The translations under genes and the position numbers were made by a program. A DNA stretch of 64,000 bases from NCBI GenBank assembly GCA_043783155.1, contig JAYVZS010000015.1:44477-108476 (forward strand), read 5' to 3'. The notes under the pieces are model-generated. The model ran no database searches and had not been told where the DNA came from. It worked only from the letters and a program-made list of their open reading frames with translations. Below, piece by piece: positions 25,886 through 39,300 of this stretch; within the stretch, counting starts at the first letter, position 1; the number at the start of each line of letters is the position of its first letter. The DNA comes from JAPLDA01 sp043783155 (GTDB lineage: Bacteria > Bacteroidota > Bacteroidia > AKYH767-A > 2013-40CM-41-45).

Positions 25886-26932
25886 ATGCCAATCAACGTA
25901 AGTTTACTGAAAGAAATCTGCGAGATCGCCGGCACATCCGGCTTTGAGCAACGCATCCGCGAGGTAGTGATCCGTGAAATAAAGCCATTGGTAGATTCCT
26001 TCTCTGTTGATTACATGGGAAATGTGGTGGCCATAAAAAAAGGGAAAGAACCGAAGAAAGTAATGGTCGCTGCACACATGGATGAAATCGGATTTATGGT
26101 CACACACATTGATGACCAGGGTTTCCTTCGCTTTCATACACTCGGAGGTTTCGATCCGAAAACATTAACGGCTCAACGTGTAATTGTGCATGGCAAAAAA
26201 GATCTGATCGGTGTGATGGGTTCCAAACCGATTCACATCATGACACCGGAAGAAAAAACAAAAGCCGCACAGCTCCAGGATTTTTACATTGACCTTGGCA
26301 TGCCTAAAGAAGAAGTTGAAAAATATGTAAGTGTCGGTAACCCGATTACTCGCCAGCGAGAGTTAATTGAAATGGGAAACTGTGTGAATTGTAAATCGAT
26401 TGATAACAGAGTCTCTGTTTTTATTCTCATCGAAACGTTACGGCGCCTGAAGAATACTCCTTACGATGTTTACGGAGTATTTACCGTTCAGGAAGAAGTT
26501 GGTATTCGCGGGGCATCAGTGGCGGCACATCACATCGGACCCGATTTTGGTTTCGGTCTTGACACCACCATTGCATACGATGTTCCTGGCGCACAGCCAC
26601 ATGAGAAAGTAACCAAACTTGGCGAAGGAGCTGCTATTAAAATCATGGATTCATCTACCATCTGTGATTACAGGATGGTTGAGTTCATGAAAAAAACTGC
26701 CGATCAACATAAAATAAAATGGCAGCCGGAAATTTTGCAAGCCGGCGGTACCGATACAGCCGGAATTCAGCGCATGAGTAAAACAGGTTCCATTGCCGGA
26801 GCGATATCAATTCCAACGCGTCATATTCACCAGGTTATTGAGATGGCTGATAAGAATGATATCAGGGCTTGCATCGATTTGCTGAGCTGTTGTCTGGAGG
26901 AGATTGATCAGCACGACTGGAAATTTGTTTAA
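25886..26932 (+). CDS. M42 family metallopeptidase (glutamyl/deblocking aminopeptidase-like)
   Basis: This 348-residue cytoplasmic di-zinc aminopeptidase shows the zinc/active residues in AAHMDEIGFMV, KSIDNRVS, VQEEVGIRGA, GLDTTIAYD and RHIHQVIEM, with the PDZ-like insert between. The M42 family forms tetrahedral dodecamers that trim peptides. The older name endoglucanase M for this family is misleading. It follows pyk by 70 bp with a short-repeat region between, so a shared transcript is uncertain. Confidence 0.92.
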   Translation: MPINVSLLKEICEIAGTSGFEQRIREVVIREIKPLVDSFSVDYMGNVVAIKKGKEPKKVMVAAHMDEIGFMVTHIDDQGFLRFHTLGGFDPKTLTAQRVIVHGKKDLIGVMGSKPIHIMTPEEKTKAAQLQDFYIDLGMPKEEVEKYVSVGNPITRQRELIEMGNCVNCKSIDNRVSVFILIETLRRLKNTPYDVYGVFTVQEEVGIRGASVAAHHIGPDFGFGLDTTIAYDVPGAQPHEKVTKLGEGAAIKIMDSSTICDYRMVEFMKKTADQHKIKWQPEILQAGGTDTAGIQRMSKTGSIAGAISIPTRHIHQVIEMADKNDIRACIDLLSCCLEEIDQHDWKFV

Positions 26933-27235
26933 ACATGTGATTGTTTGCAGGATTCATCTTGGTTCTTAGTTCTTGGTTTTTAGTTCTTGGTTCTTAGTTT
27001 GGAGAAAAGGCCTGCGGGTAGAGTCTATGCACTAAAAACACCCTTCTTAACTTAATAAGTATCCGCTTTTAATAAAGGTTTATCTCGGTTCTTGATTCTT
27101 AATTCTCGTCTCTTTTTTTGTCCCCCATGTAATCCCTTTCTTTCATCCGTGATCTTCTATCGTTGACCAATTTCTTGTTGACTATATTGCCGGAAGGGAG
27201 TATTTTAGAATCCTCAACATGAAAATTTACAGCGT
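26933..27235. repeat. 303-bp gap with inverse-oriented AAGAACC-family repeats
   Basis: GGTTCTTAGTTCTTGG words lie at 26958-27002 and GGTTCTTGATTCTTAATT at 27084-27110. No gene, hairpin with a U-tract or RNA was recognised. The short upstream ATG of an 8-codon frame at 27219 is of no clear meaning. Confidence 0.6.
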
Positions 27236-27553
27236 ATGACTTCCATTGAGATCCAGGATTTTCTTCACATCTACAGTATGTTTTCGTTCAAAGACGGGAG
27301 TAAAATCCCCGGTATTGTCGTAAACAAATACAATGTTTCCACTGCACAGGTAGAATACTTTTTTATCGCTCATCACAACATGCAGTCTTACAAATCAGCA
27401 TTTGAAAAATACGACACTGAAACGTGTGGCCGGCTGAGCAAAAAAATTCATACAGATGATCTACAGAACATCGGACCGGTATCATTGGCCGATTATAAAA
27501 TCATTATGCAACTGATGGACGAACGACAGCAACTGATCAACATGTACAGATAA
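27236..27553 (+). CDS. Small conserved protein of unknown function
   Basis: This 105-residue acidic/neutral soluble protein has no signal peptide. MTSIEIQDFLHIYSMFSF opens it, then KIPGIVVNKYNV and a helical C-terminus (LADYKIIMQLMDERQQL). The codon usage and hydrophobic pattern look like a real gene, and a terminator follows it directly. I do not recognise the family; no function is offered. Confidence 0.7.
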   Translation: MTSIEIQDFLHIYSMFSFKDGSKIPGIVVNKYNVSTAQVEYFFIAHHNMQSYKSAFEKYDTETCGRLSKKIHTDDLQNIGPVSLADYKIIMQLMDERQQLINMYR

Positions 27554-27577
27554 AAAAACACGAAAACGAAATTCCTA

Positions 27578-27602
27578 AACCCTGCTCCTATAGCGGGGTT
27601 TT
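27578..27602 (+). terminator. Rho-independent terminator after the small unknown gene
   Basis: AACCCTGC (27578-27585) pairs with GCGGGGTT (27593-27600) with one G-T pair, around a 7-nt loop, followed by TTTT. It lies 25 bp after the stop at 27553. Confidence 0.7.
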
Positions 27603-27763
27603 CGTCATTTAAAGGAACTTGGATCATTAGTGCTGAATCATAGGATAAATACAAGAAATAATCCCAAATTAATGTTTAAATAATATGTAATTAAAAAAAT
27701 TTGGAGTACTTTGTACGGCTATTTGATAATTCATTCTTGCCTGAAACCGGTTGGTGTTAAACA

Positions 27764-30289
27764 ATGAATAAAATAAGAGGACTTTTTTATTTGACGTTGG
27801 TTTTTTTGATGACGTTATCAATGTCATCACGCGCTCAGGTTGTAGGTGATTTCGGAGCCATCTCAAGCGGAAACTGGAGCACCCCTGGCATCTGGCGATT
27901 GTGGAATGGAACTTCTTTTTCAACCGCCACTGGCGCCTATCCAAACAACACAAACTGGAGCGTGTTCATTGATACAAATCGTGTTGTCGTGTTAGACGTT
28001 CCTGCCCAGCTCAACGACCTTTGGGTAAGTAACGGAGCTAAATTATACTCCAACGATTCAACTTTAAACGGCAATGTTTACATCACCCTATTCGGAAATA
28101 TTTATTGCAATGCCACCATCGGAAATGGGGTACTGACGGATAATATTTCATTCAACATTGAAGGAACAGCCGATACCATATCAGGAATCATCGGCACTTT
28201 TGATGCTTCACGGATCAGAAAAAACAATGTCAATAATTTAATTTCCAGTCTCAATATCCGCCGCAATGTCAACCTGCGGTTTGGTTCAAGTTCCTCCACG
28301 CAGATTTATAACAATGCCGGAAGTGCCGGTCCTACAAGCACTACCAATTTTAATGTAACCGTTGCGAGTGGTTCCACCCTGAGCCTGATTGGAAATTCAG
28401 CCGTTGGCGGGAATGCGTCCATTGATGGGGTTGACGGGACAGGAGCGTTTAACCAGGGTGGTGTATTTACCATTGACGGCTCCATGAATATTTCCGGGCG
28501 ACTTTATCTCACAACAAACAATACGACTGCAGCCCAATCATGTAAATGGATTGTAAATGGATTATTAAAAGCCGATCGTATAATTGCTTCACCAAGTGGC
28601 ATTGCAAAAGATTCACTGATCGTTAACCCCGGAGGTACGCTGGAAATTTCAGGTGATTCTGCGTGGGTGAGTCTTAGTCCTACCAATAACTTTTATAATT
28701 TCAATACTGGCAGCACGGTGAATTATTCCTCATCATCTCCTACAGGTAATCAAACGGTAAGAATACAAGGTGAATTCGCTGCCGCTGCAACCGCTTCTCA
28801 GCAATATTCGAACTTGATTCTTTCAGGTTCAGGAAACAAAACCACTTCCATTGCCGGAGCTATTGTTATTAAAAATAATTTGACAATTTCGGGTTCTTGT
28901 ATTTTAAAATCCTTTGCAACCGGAGCTATCATTACCGTTGGAGGCGATTGGAGTAATTACAATGAGACTGGTTACAATGAACAAACAAACCTTGTTTTCT
29001 TTAGTGGAACAACTGCAACTGCGCAGAACATTACCTGTCCGGGTGGTGAAGTTTTTTATACACTCCGTTATGCGAATACTGCAACAGGCACGTTAATATT
29101 TAACTCGCCTGTGGATGTGATTAGCTTACTTCAGTTTGCAAATAATGGTCCTATCGATCTAAACTCAAATACACTTACCATTCGAAATTCTACAACTGCC
29201 GGAATAAATAATACAGCTAATCCATCCAGGTATATTGTATCGGAAAAAACAAATAATAGTTCAAAGGTTAAATGGAAGATTGGAACAAGCATGGGTACAT
29301 ACACGATTCCATTCGGCACGTTACCATTATTGGCAGCCAATTACATTCCTGTAAAAGTAGCTAAGACAAACGCGTCCGACATTGGTGATGTAACAATTGC
29401 AACTTATGGTACAGCAAGGGGAAATCTTCCATGGCCTGTAACGCCGATTGCTATCTCAAGTTTGAATTCCTCTTTCACACAGACAGATGACTCAGATGCA
29501 GTTATCGACCGCTTCTGGTATTTTAATGCTATAAACCCGGTTGCCACAGACCTTACGTTAACATACAGGGCATCAGAATTAGCCGTGGCACCGTATAACG
29601 TCACAACAGAAATACGCGGACAATGGTATGATGGTGTGGCCGGTAATTGGCAACTACCAGTACCTCTCGGACAAACAATCGGAGCAAATTTTATTACCAT
29701 TCCTGCTACTACATCGTATGGAGTTTGGGCACTTGTGAACATTAACTCTCCTCTGCCCATCAAGCTTTTGGAATTCAATGCAGAGTCAAAAGATGAAGTT
29801 GTTCAGGTGAGGTGGTCGACAGCTTCAGAAATCAATAACGATTATTTCACCGTTGAAAAAAGCACAGACGGAGAATATTTTATTGAAACAGGAAAGGTAA
29901 GAGGCGCAGGGAACAGTAGCATCACGTTGAATTATTCTCTCATTGACGAACATCCGTTAGAAGGCATTTCTTATTACCGGTTAAAACAAACTGATTTTGA
30001 TGGCCATTTTACATTTAGCAGAATCGTCTCCGTTATCAGGTTAAGAAATCAACAATTCTCAGTGTTTCCGAACCCTTCAAGGGATATTATGTATCTTGCC
30101 AGTGCTGCAAAAGGGCGCTACCAGCTGTTGATAAGGAACATGGAAGGGAAATTAATTCATGAGTTAGAAGTGAATATCAACCCTGCAGAAATTGCACGGA
30201 TCAACATCAGCCAATTGTCGCAAGGAATTTATTCGCTTGAAATAAAAAATGATTATTCAACTCAAACACTTCGAGTGATTAAGAATTAA
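27764..30289 (+). CDS. T9SS type A sorted surface protein
   Basis: This 841-residue protein has a signal peptide (1-24, ending SRAQ). A long beta-rich region follows at ~25-660, with repeated motifs such as SGNWSTPGIWRLWNG and many Asn/Gly/Thr, as in adhesin or right-handed beta domains. An LLEFNAESKDEVVQVRWSTA-type Fn3-like domain lies at ~665-760, with VEKSTDGEYF. The C-terminal ~75 residues are a type A sorting domain (VFPNPSRD, LSQGIYSLEI). It is exported by the type IX system; the ligand is unknown. The giant gene begins 55 bp downstream. Confidence 0.88.
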   Translation: MNKIRGLFYLTLVFLMTLSMSSRAQVVGDFGAISSGNWSTPGIWRLWNGTSFSTATGAYPNNTNWSVFIDTNRVVVLDVPAQLNDLWVSNGAKLYSNDSTLNGNVYITLFGNIYCNATIGNGVLTDNISFNIEGTADTISGIIGTFDASRIRKNNVNNLISSLNIRRNVNLRFGSSSSTQIYNNAGSAGPTSTTNFNVTVASGSTLSLIGNSAVGGNASIDGVDGTGAFNQGGVFTIDGSMNISGRLYLTTNNTTAAQSCKWIVNGLLKADRIIASPSGIAKDSLIVNPGGTLEISGDSAWVSLSPTNNFYNFNTGSTVNYSSSSPTGNQTVRIQGEFAAAATASQQYSNLILSGSGNKTTSIAGAIVIKNNLTISGSCILKSFATGAIITVGGDWSNYNETGYNEQTNLVFFSGTTATAQNITCPGGEVFYTLRYANTATGTLIFNSPVDVISLLQFANNGPIDLNSNTLTIRNSTTAGINNTANPSRYIVSEKTNNSSKVKWKIGTSMGTYTIPFGTLPLLAANYIPVKVAKTNASDIGDVTIATYGTARGNLPWPVTPIAISSLNSSFTQTDDSDAVIDRFWYFNAINPVATDLTLTYRASELAVAPYNVTTEIRGQWYDGVAGNWQLPVPLGQTIGANFITIPATTSYGVWALVNINSPLPIKLLEFNAESKDEVVQVRWSTASEINNDYFTVEKSTDGEYFIETGKVRGAGNSSITLNYSLIDEHPLEGISYYRLKQTDFDGHFTFSRIVSVIRLRNQQFSVFPNPSRDIMYLASAAKGRYQLLIRNMEGKLIHELEVNINPAEIARINISQLSQGIYSLEIKNDYSTQTLRVIKN

Positions 30290-30344
30290 TTTAATCATCA
30301 GCGAAACCAACATGTAAAAAATAAACAACTCAAAATAACGTATC

Positions 30345-33300
30345 ATGAAACAACAGACTACCTACCAAAATTTGGTAAAACTTTTTATTGTTTTACTTGT
30401 ATTTACATTTCACAACAGCTACGGACAGTTAACACTTACCACATCTCCGTACACGCAGAACTTTAACACAATAAACACTGCTTTACCAACCGGCTGGACG
30501 GTTAGAACGGGGGCCGGGAATACAGTACTCGGAGCTTCAGCATCTTTAAACATCGCTCAAATACAATGGAGTACTGCTACCGGACAATTTGCAAATTATG
30601 CTTCGGCAAATTCTCCTTCTGCCTCCGCAGACCTTCAAGTAACTCAGAATACGAGAACTGACAGAGCCCTTGGTCTAAGACAAACAAGTACCGTTGGTGA
30701 TAACGGCGCCGCTTTCGTTTTACAAATAACTAACACAACCAACTTAGTCAACTTCAGTTTGAGTTTTAAATTGATGGAATTAGATCCGACAGCTACTGCA
30801 GGAAGAACCGCAACATGGAACGTAGATTATGGTTTTGGCGCAACGCCGACTGCGTTTACAAATGCAACAACAGTACCTGCTACAATCACGACATTTCTTG
30901 GCAGCGATTGGGGAACGACCAATGTAACCGTTAATTTTGGAACTGTACTGAATAATAACGCAGGCCCTGTGTGGATCAGGATTGTAACAAAATCCGCAAC
31001 AACAGGCAGCGGATCAAGACCTGTTACGGCGATTGATGATTATAATTTATCATGGTCACAAGTACCAGCCGTCCAGGATCACGACATTACCTTCTCTGCC
31101 ATCTCAACCGATTCAATGCATGTTGCATGGACGAATGGAGACGGGACTTCACGCATCGTAAAAATCAACACAGCAAATTCTTTCACCAATCCGGCTAATG
31201 GAACAAATCCTTCCGCAAACAATGTATATTCCGGATCCGGAGAACAGGTGGTTTATAATTCTACAGGAAATTCTTTTAACATAAAAGGATTGAGTCCGCT
31301 TACCACATATTTTTTCAGAGTATATAATTACAATGGTGCAGGAGTGACAACGGTGTATGATACAGCAAGTGCCGTGTTAAACCCGAATTCTCAGGCAACC
31401 AATTCCGCGACAGTGCCAACCATTTCACTTTCATCTCCTGCACTTACAGCATTCGTAACAACAGCGGGAACGCCAAGTGCATCACAAACATATACAGTTA
31501 CTGGATCAAATCTAACCGATTCCATTTATATTTTTCCGCCTGCGCTTTTCGAAATATCATTGAATGGAACAACATGGATAAATAGCTCTTCACACATCGG
31601 GCTAGCTCAAAGTGGAGGAAATGTAATTACCACTCCTGTACAGGTGCGATACAATCCGTTGGTAACGGGAACTACAACCGGAAATATTTCCGATACAAGT
31701 ACCAATGCAACACCTAAATTAAAATCTGTTTATGGGGTAGCGAAGGCAGTTGAACCAACGGTTCAGTCAGCAATCACATTCGGAGTTATTACTCCTACAT
31801 CCATTGCGGTAAATTTTAGTGGAGGTAACGGTACCCGAAGAATCCTGGTAGCACGACAAACTAGTGCGGTTACATTTGTACCAACAGATACTATTCCGCC
31901 TGCCGGAATAAATTCTATTTTTACATCAGCGACAGATCAGGGATCCGGAAATAAAATTGTGTATGACGGAACAGGAAATACAGATACCGTTACCGGTTTG
32001 ACGGCTTCCACGGTTTACCAGTTTGCAGTTTATGAATATAACGGCACAGGAGTAACGATTAACTATCTAACAATATCTCCAGGAACCGGCAGCCAATCTA
32101 CTGCGGTTCTTGAACCAACCACTTCGGCGTCTTCTGTTACTTTCGGTTGCAACGGTGCTGATACGATCAGCATGACATTCACCGGCGGTAACGGTCAAAG
32201 ACGAATTGTCGTGATGAGTGGCGGAAGTGCGGTATCATTTACACCTGCTGATTTTATCGCTCCAACCGGAGTCAACAGCAATTTCAGTTTGGCGGCAGAC
32301 CAGGGATCTGGAAATAAAATTGTTTTTGACGGCACCACAACATCTGCTGTGGTAACGGGTTTGACTCCTGGTACGATTTATTTTGTAAAAGTATTTGAAT
32401 ACAATGGAACAGGATCAAGCGTGAATTATCTCACATCATCATTTGGATCGGGAAGTAAAACAAACCCGGGACCAGTTTCTTATTCAACAACAGGAAGCAC
32501 CTATTCACAGGACTTTAACACTCTACCGGCTGCAACCGGAGCTGTTCCATTTGTCGGAGCCGGTCCATTCTATCTTTCTGGAAGTCCGATTTGTTCTTTC
32601 GCTTTAAACGGATGGCAGATTGCTAAAACTTCAGGAACCGGTGCCAACCTTATCTTCAATGGTGACAATCTTGGTAATTCCACGACTGGTTCATTATACA
32701 GCTATGGAAGTTCAAGCGGTTCAACTGACAGAGCTTTAGGATCTCTTGCTGCAGCTTCTGTAATCGGTGGATTAGGTGTTGTTTTAAAAAACAACACACC
32801 CGATATTTTATCACGTGTAACCGTTACATACACCGGTGAAGAGTGGAAAAGAGGAACCGGTGCAGCTAACTCGCTTTATTTTTCTTACCTCGTTAACGGT
32901 ACCAATCTCACAACAGGGGGAACATTTACTGCTCTTCCCGCATTGAATTTCCAGGCTCCGACAGACACCGGTTCCAATGTTGCTCTTAATGGCAATGCTG
33001 CAAATAACCGAACAGCCATTTCACTCACCTTCGATCTGAATGCAAACTGGTTGCCGGGGCAAAACCTGGTTCTTCGCTGGGATGATACCAATGATAACCT
33101 GAGTGACGATGGTCTCGCTATTGATGACTTTTCTTTTGTTGCCGTTCCACCTGCAAAACCAACAGCACAAGACAGCACCATTACATTCTCAGGTGTCAGT
33201 ACCGTAATGATAACAACAAACTGGCTGAATGGAAACGGAGCAAGTCGGATTGTGAAAATCAACAAGACAAATTCGTTCAGTAATCCTGTTGATGGAAATG

Positions 33301-36300
33301 TTTACGCTGCAACTTCTCTTTACGTTGGTTCGGGAGAACAAGTCGTTTATAACGGATCCGGAACCTCTGTAACTGTTACAGGTCTTTCTGCCGACAGCAC
33401 TTATTTTTTCAGGGTGTTTGGATACAACGGAACCGGTGGTGCTACCAAATACAATACGGTTACGGCATTCAACAATCCAAAGAGCAAGGCAACAAATCCT
33501 CCTTCTGCTGCAACACAACTTGCAATCATTTCTGTGAATGATAGCGTTGCTCCTTCTTTCCCGACGAACATTGTTGCCGGGAAACCATTTCATGTTGTTG
33601 TTCGGTCGCAGGACGGCAGCGGGAATCCACAGAATGTCGGAACCAACACAACTGTTGATCTTTCAGTATTCAGCGGACTATATAATTTAGTCGGTATTCC
33701 CTCCGGTGTCATTCAAACAGGAGCAGACACTGTAACTATATATGGTGTCATCTATGATACACCTGATTTAGGAGTTCAGTTAAACGCGAGTGCTTCATCA
33801 GGCGATGTGCTAACAGCTGGTCAAAGTGTTTCTTTTGATGTAAGTGATTCTGCAAGCCTGTTAGTGTTTGCTGGTGTCCCTGCTTCCGCCATAGTAGATT
33901 CATTGTTAAATACCTTTACGGTAAGAGCCCTTCGTGTTGATTCCACACTCGATTTTAATTATTCCGGCACGATTACGCTCACAAAAATTTCAGGCCCGGG
34001 AAATCTTTTAGGCACAACCATAAAATCAGCGATAGGCGGTATTGCCACTTTCAACAACATCAATTTTGATATGGTAGGAACCTACGTGATTCGTGCAGAT
34101 GCTCCAGGATTGAATGGTATCATCAGCCATACGATTATTATCACCAACATTCCGATAATGACGGAACTTGTTGTACCGAAATATATCGGAAGTAAAACGG
34201 GCACCACCACGAACGTTGCAAGAACTCCAATTGCAATTTGTGTGCGGTTAGACAACCTTGCACCCAATACACTTTATGATATCAAAGCAGCTATTGAACT
34301 TACCTCTGCAGCTGTCACTTCTTATGGAGCTGGTAACATCGGAACCCCTACAAATTCCTTCAATGGTTCAACACAAACTTTGCCGGGAGCTTTCACCACC
34401 AACGCTTCAGGAAGCAGCGGACCTTATTGGATTATTATACAACCAACCGGGGGAGCTGCATTGCAGTTTGACGCAGGACAACTTCACCATCTTCGACTTG
34501 GTTTTGTTGCAAGCGGAGGCACCATGCCATCAAGTCCGAACTTCATCGGAACAAAAACGATTCAGGCGCTGGATATTTCTTCAATCGCACGAACCGTTAC
34601 AACCGCTGACGACGGTGCATTCCTGAAAGGTTCTTCTGCACCATGTGTAGCCGGCAAATATATTTTAGTGTACGACTCTATCGCACCGGCAGGAGACCCT
34701 CTCTTCTCCTATCAGTCGAGACCGGCCATTGATACAAATGCTACTCAAACGGACCTGCCTACTGCGATTAATGATGTGTATCGCCAGGCAGGAACTTCGG
34801 CTTCCGGAGATTATCCTGCAGTGATTCCAATCGGCGCTAACAATCCGAATGGTGTAAGAAGAATTGAAGCAAGAAATGCCGACAATTCCGTTTTCAATTT
34901 CGCTACAGATGCCGATGGAGTTTGGCCAAGCGGAGCAAACACAACAACCATCACCAGGAGAAGTGTTGCTACTTTAACATTGAGTGATGCTGGAATGAAT
35001 TCGGTATCCATCTCATCCATTACCTCAACACCAGTTACATGCTCTAATGATGGAACTGCAACTGTAACAGCAACCGGAAGCGGCTCTTTATCTTATCTAT
35101 GGAGTAATGGAGCAACAACTGCTTCCATTTCAAGTCTTGCTTCAGGAAGTTATACGGTCACTGTAAATGATAGCAAGGGTTGTTCTGCAAATACCTCTGT
35201 TACTGTTAGTCAACCAGCCTCTTCTACGATCACAGCAAGTGGTTCTACTACTTTCTGTAACGGAGACTCTGTGAAATTATCAGTTCCTGCAGGAGCTGAT
35301 CATTATGCATGGTCAACAAATCCTTCTTCTGATACCTTATCATCCGTTGTTGTAAAAACAAGCGGAAGCTATACCGTAGTTGTTACAACTGCCAGTTGTC
35401 CTCATACATCATTGCCGATCACAGTAACCGTAAATAATTTCGCAATCAACGGAACAATCTTCTTTGAAAACATGGGAGATATTGCCGTTGGTTCAACCAC
35501 GAAGGTGAACAATTATACAGGATGGCATAATGGAGTTCCCGCTATCTTTTCAAGTACACCGAATGTAGATACTGCTCAAACAGATGTAAGAACCTCCACA
35601 CCTTCTAACTATGCCAATGCAAGTGGAGGCAACAATATTTTCTTTGGAACAGCGAATTCAATTACGGATCGCAACTTTAATATTTCCGGAATAAATACAA
35701 CCGGTTATGCAGGTGTTTCATTATCGTTCGGATTAATCAGATCTGCAATCGGTTTATCAAATGATTCAATGAAGGTGGAAGTCAGTACCGATGGTATCGG
35801 GTATTCAACCATTGGTAACTATGCGACTGCAAGCACTGCTAACTGGTCTCAGTTTACTGTGTCATCCGGAATTCCGGTCACCGCCAATCTCAGAATCCGG
35901 TTCTCAAAAAACAACGGATCCCAGTTCCGCATCGATGATGTTTTGGTGACAGGTCTTACAAACAGTGTGAGTATTCTTCCAACCGGCCCGACGACTATAT
36001 GTGGTGCAGGAAGTGTAAGTTTAGTATCCAGTGTACTCACTGGAAACCTTTGGTCTCCTACCAATCAAACTACTCAAACAATTACAGCTACATCCGCCGT
36101 TCCTTCCACTACAATTTATACTGTAACAATAACAGACGCGAATGGTTGTAAAGCAACATCAGCACCGGTAAAAGTCAGGTTCGTTCCTGTTGTAACGGTT
36201 ACGATTCCATCTACAACTCCTGCAAGTTGTTCCGGTGGAAGTGCTACAGCACTTGCTGCAAATGGAACCGTACCATTTACTTATTCCTGGAATTCTTCTC

Positions 36301-39300
36301 CGGTGCAAACAACTGCAACTGCAACCGGTCTTGCAACAGGATCATATACAGTGACAGTAACTGACAGTAACAGTTGTACTGCAAGTGCCTCAACCACCAT
36401 CGGGCTTCCCGCTATTGCTACGATTACAGCAGGCGGACCAACAACATTCTGTAACGGTGATTCGGTAACACTTTCTGCCGGCGCAGGTGCAAGTCATTAT
36501 TCGTGGTCATCAAATCCTTCTGTGGATACTTTGCGATCAATCGTTGTGAAGACAAGCGGCACATATACCGTAACTGCTAATAATGGGTTAGGTTGTATTC
36601 AAACTTCTTTCCCCGTAACCGTTACAGTGAATAATTTCGCGATGAACGGGACGATCTTCTCTGAAAGCGTAGGAATAGGTACTGCCTCTTCAATCAGCGC
36701 TTATACAGGATGGCAAAACTCAGTTGCACCGATTGTATTCTCAAGTACTTCAACATCGCAAAGTGATGTAAGAACGACTACGAACTCATCAGGGTATACA
36801 GGAGCATCCGGAAATTCAAATGTATTCATGGGATTCTCTACCGGAAGTCCGGACAGGAATTTTATCATTTCCGGAATTAATACACTCGGATATTCCGGAA
36901 TGAGATTGACATTCGGATTAAAAAGAGATGCGGGTACTGATTCTGTAAAAGTTGAAGTGAGTGCCGATGGAAGCACCTATACCCAGTTAGCTATTACACA
37001 CCCTTCAAACAACACCACATGGATTCTTGATACTGCTGTAGGTTCTATTCCTGCAACTGCAAATCTCAGAATCCGGTTTTCGAAAAATTCAACCACTGGT
37101 CAGTTCAGAATTGATGATGTTAAACTTACAGGAATAACCTCCACTGTAAATATTGTTGCATCTGGACCAACAATCATTTGTGGAACCGGCGGAGTTCGTC
37201 TTACTTCAAATATTTTAAACGGCAATACATGGTCTCCAACAAATGAAACAACAAAATCTATTCTTGCTATAACGAGCGGAACGTATACAGTAACATCGGG
37301 AGGAAGCACCGGTTGTCCTGCTACATCTGCTCCTGTTGTTGTACAAATTAATCCGAACCCGACTGTTTCCATTACTTCAATTACCAATGCAAGTTGTTTT
37401 GGTACAAGCGATGGAAGCGCAACAGCATTGGCGGCCGGAGGAACAGGTTCATTAAATTATTCATGGAATACCTCTCCCGTTCAGCCAACAGCAACCGCAA
37501 GCAATCTTACTGCAGGAACCTATACTGTAACCGTAACCGATGCGAATAGTTGTATTGCAAAGGATTCTTCAACTACTATTACTCAACCATCGGCGATTAC
37601 TGTAACGGCAGTAACATCAGATACGGTTATTTGCCAGGGTGCAACGGTGAGCCTGAGTTCAACAGGAACAACATCCACGAATTTAACTTTCACGAATTCA
37701 ACACCAGTTGCAATTCCTGACAGTTCTGTTGCGAATGGTATTGTACCAGTCACATCATCAATTGTTGTTTCGGGAGTTAACTCAACAAGTTTAACAAGTG
37801 GACAAATCGCCAGTGTGAAAATCAACAGTCTTACTCATACGTATGATGGTGATTTAATTATTCGTCTCATTGCTCCAGACGGGCGATACCTGACACTTTC
37901 GAATCGAAGAGGTTTTGGTGCCAACTTCACCAACACTGTATTCAGTTCTTCAGCAACTGTTGCACTTACATCATCTCCGTTTACGGGAACATTCAAGCCC
38001 GATACTTCTGCGACGGCTTCAGCAGCCTTCGCTTCTTTCAACGGGGTAAACCCGAACGGAACATGGAAGTTATATGTTTCCGATAACGCGCGGGTAGACA
38101 GTGGTTTCATCAACAGCTGGAGTATCACTTTCAACAATCCGATTGCGTTTGCATGGACATCATCACCGACCGGCTTTACGAGTTCAGCGAAAAGTCCCGG
38201 ATCTGTAACACCTTCATCTGTCGGATTAGGAAACGTTATATATACTGTTGTCGCTACTAACCTAACAACAGGATGCAACAGTCCTTCTTCAAGTGTAACT
38301 GTAAAAGTTATTCCGGGGCCATCTGCTCTTGCAAGTAGTACTGATGTCAGTTGTCACAATGATAGTAACGGAACTGTTTCTGTTATTGCCAGTGGAGGTA
38401 CAACACCTTATACGTATTCATGGAATACATCTCCTGTTCAATTAACACCAACTGTAACCGGACTTAAAGCAGGTCATTATACTGTTACAATTACCGATTC
38501 CAATGGTTGCAAAACCAAAGCAGATACAGCTGTGGCTAATCCGGCAGTCATCACTGTTTCCGCTTCCGCAGGTTCAATTACCTGCTTTGGCGGAACGACT
38601 AATGTCGTGGTGAGTGCTGTGGGTGGTTCAGGTATATATTCATCCGGAACCGGAACTTTTAGTAATGTTACTGCCGGTACACATACATATACCGTAACCG
38701 ATAATAAAGGATGTATCGGTTCAGTAACCATTTCAATCGGCCAGCCTTCCCGAATTATTGTAACAGCAACACAGGGTGTTATTACATGTAACGGAGGAAC
38801 CACGAGTGTGGTCGTAACGGCAACCGGCGGATCAGGTCCTTATACGAGCGGCACAGGAACATTTACCGGAGTTACCGCTGGCATACATACGTACACTGTA
38901 TTTGACAGTACAGGTTGTTCAGGTTCTGTTACAGATACCATCACCGAACCTGCTCCTATCGTAATTAATGCCTTCTTCCCGCATGGTTGTAACGGAGATA
39001 TTATCAGTATTACCGGTTCTAACTTCACAGGCGCTACCAATGTACTCTTTAACGGAATGAGTGCTGCAGGTTTCACAATTGCAAACGATGGCGAAATTGA
39101 TGCAGCCGTTCCGGCAGGCGCCACCTCAGGATTCATCACGGTTGTAAAGGGAACATGCTCAGTAACAAGTACAACTTCATTCACCGTTAATTGCGTTACA
39201 AATACTACCGTTACGGTTAAGGCATTCATTCAAAATTACACAGATACTACAAATATGGTGATGTATCCGGTGATGATGAATGAGCGGGTGGTGGGTGCAA

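Noticed and set aside
37100..38803. Several 80-150 codon minus-strand frames within the giant gene
   Set aside because: They are shadows caused by the repetitive Thr/Ser-rich codons of the plus-strand gene.
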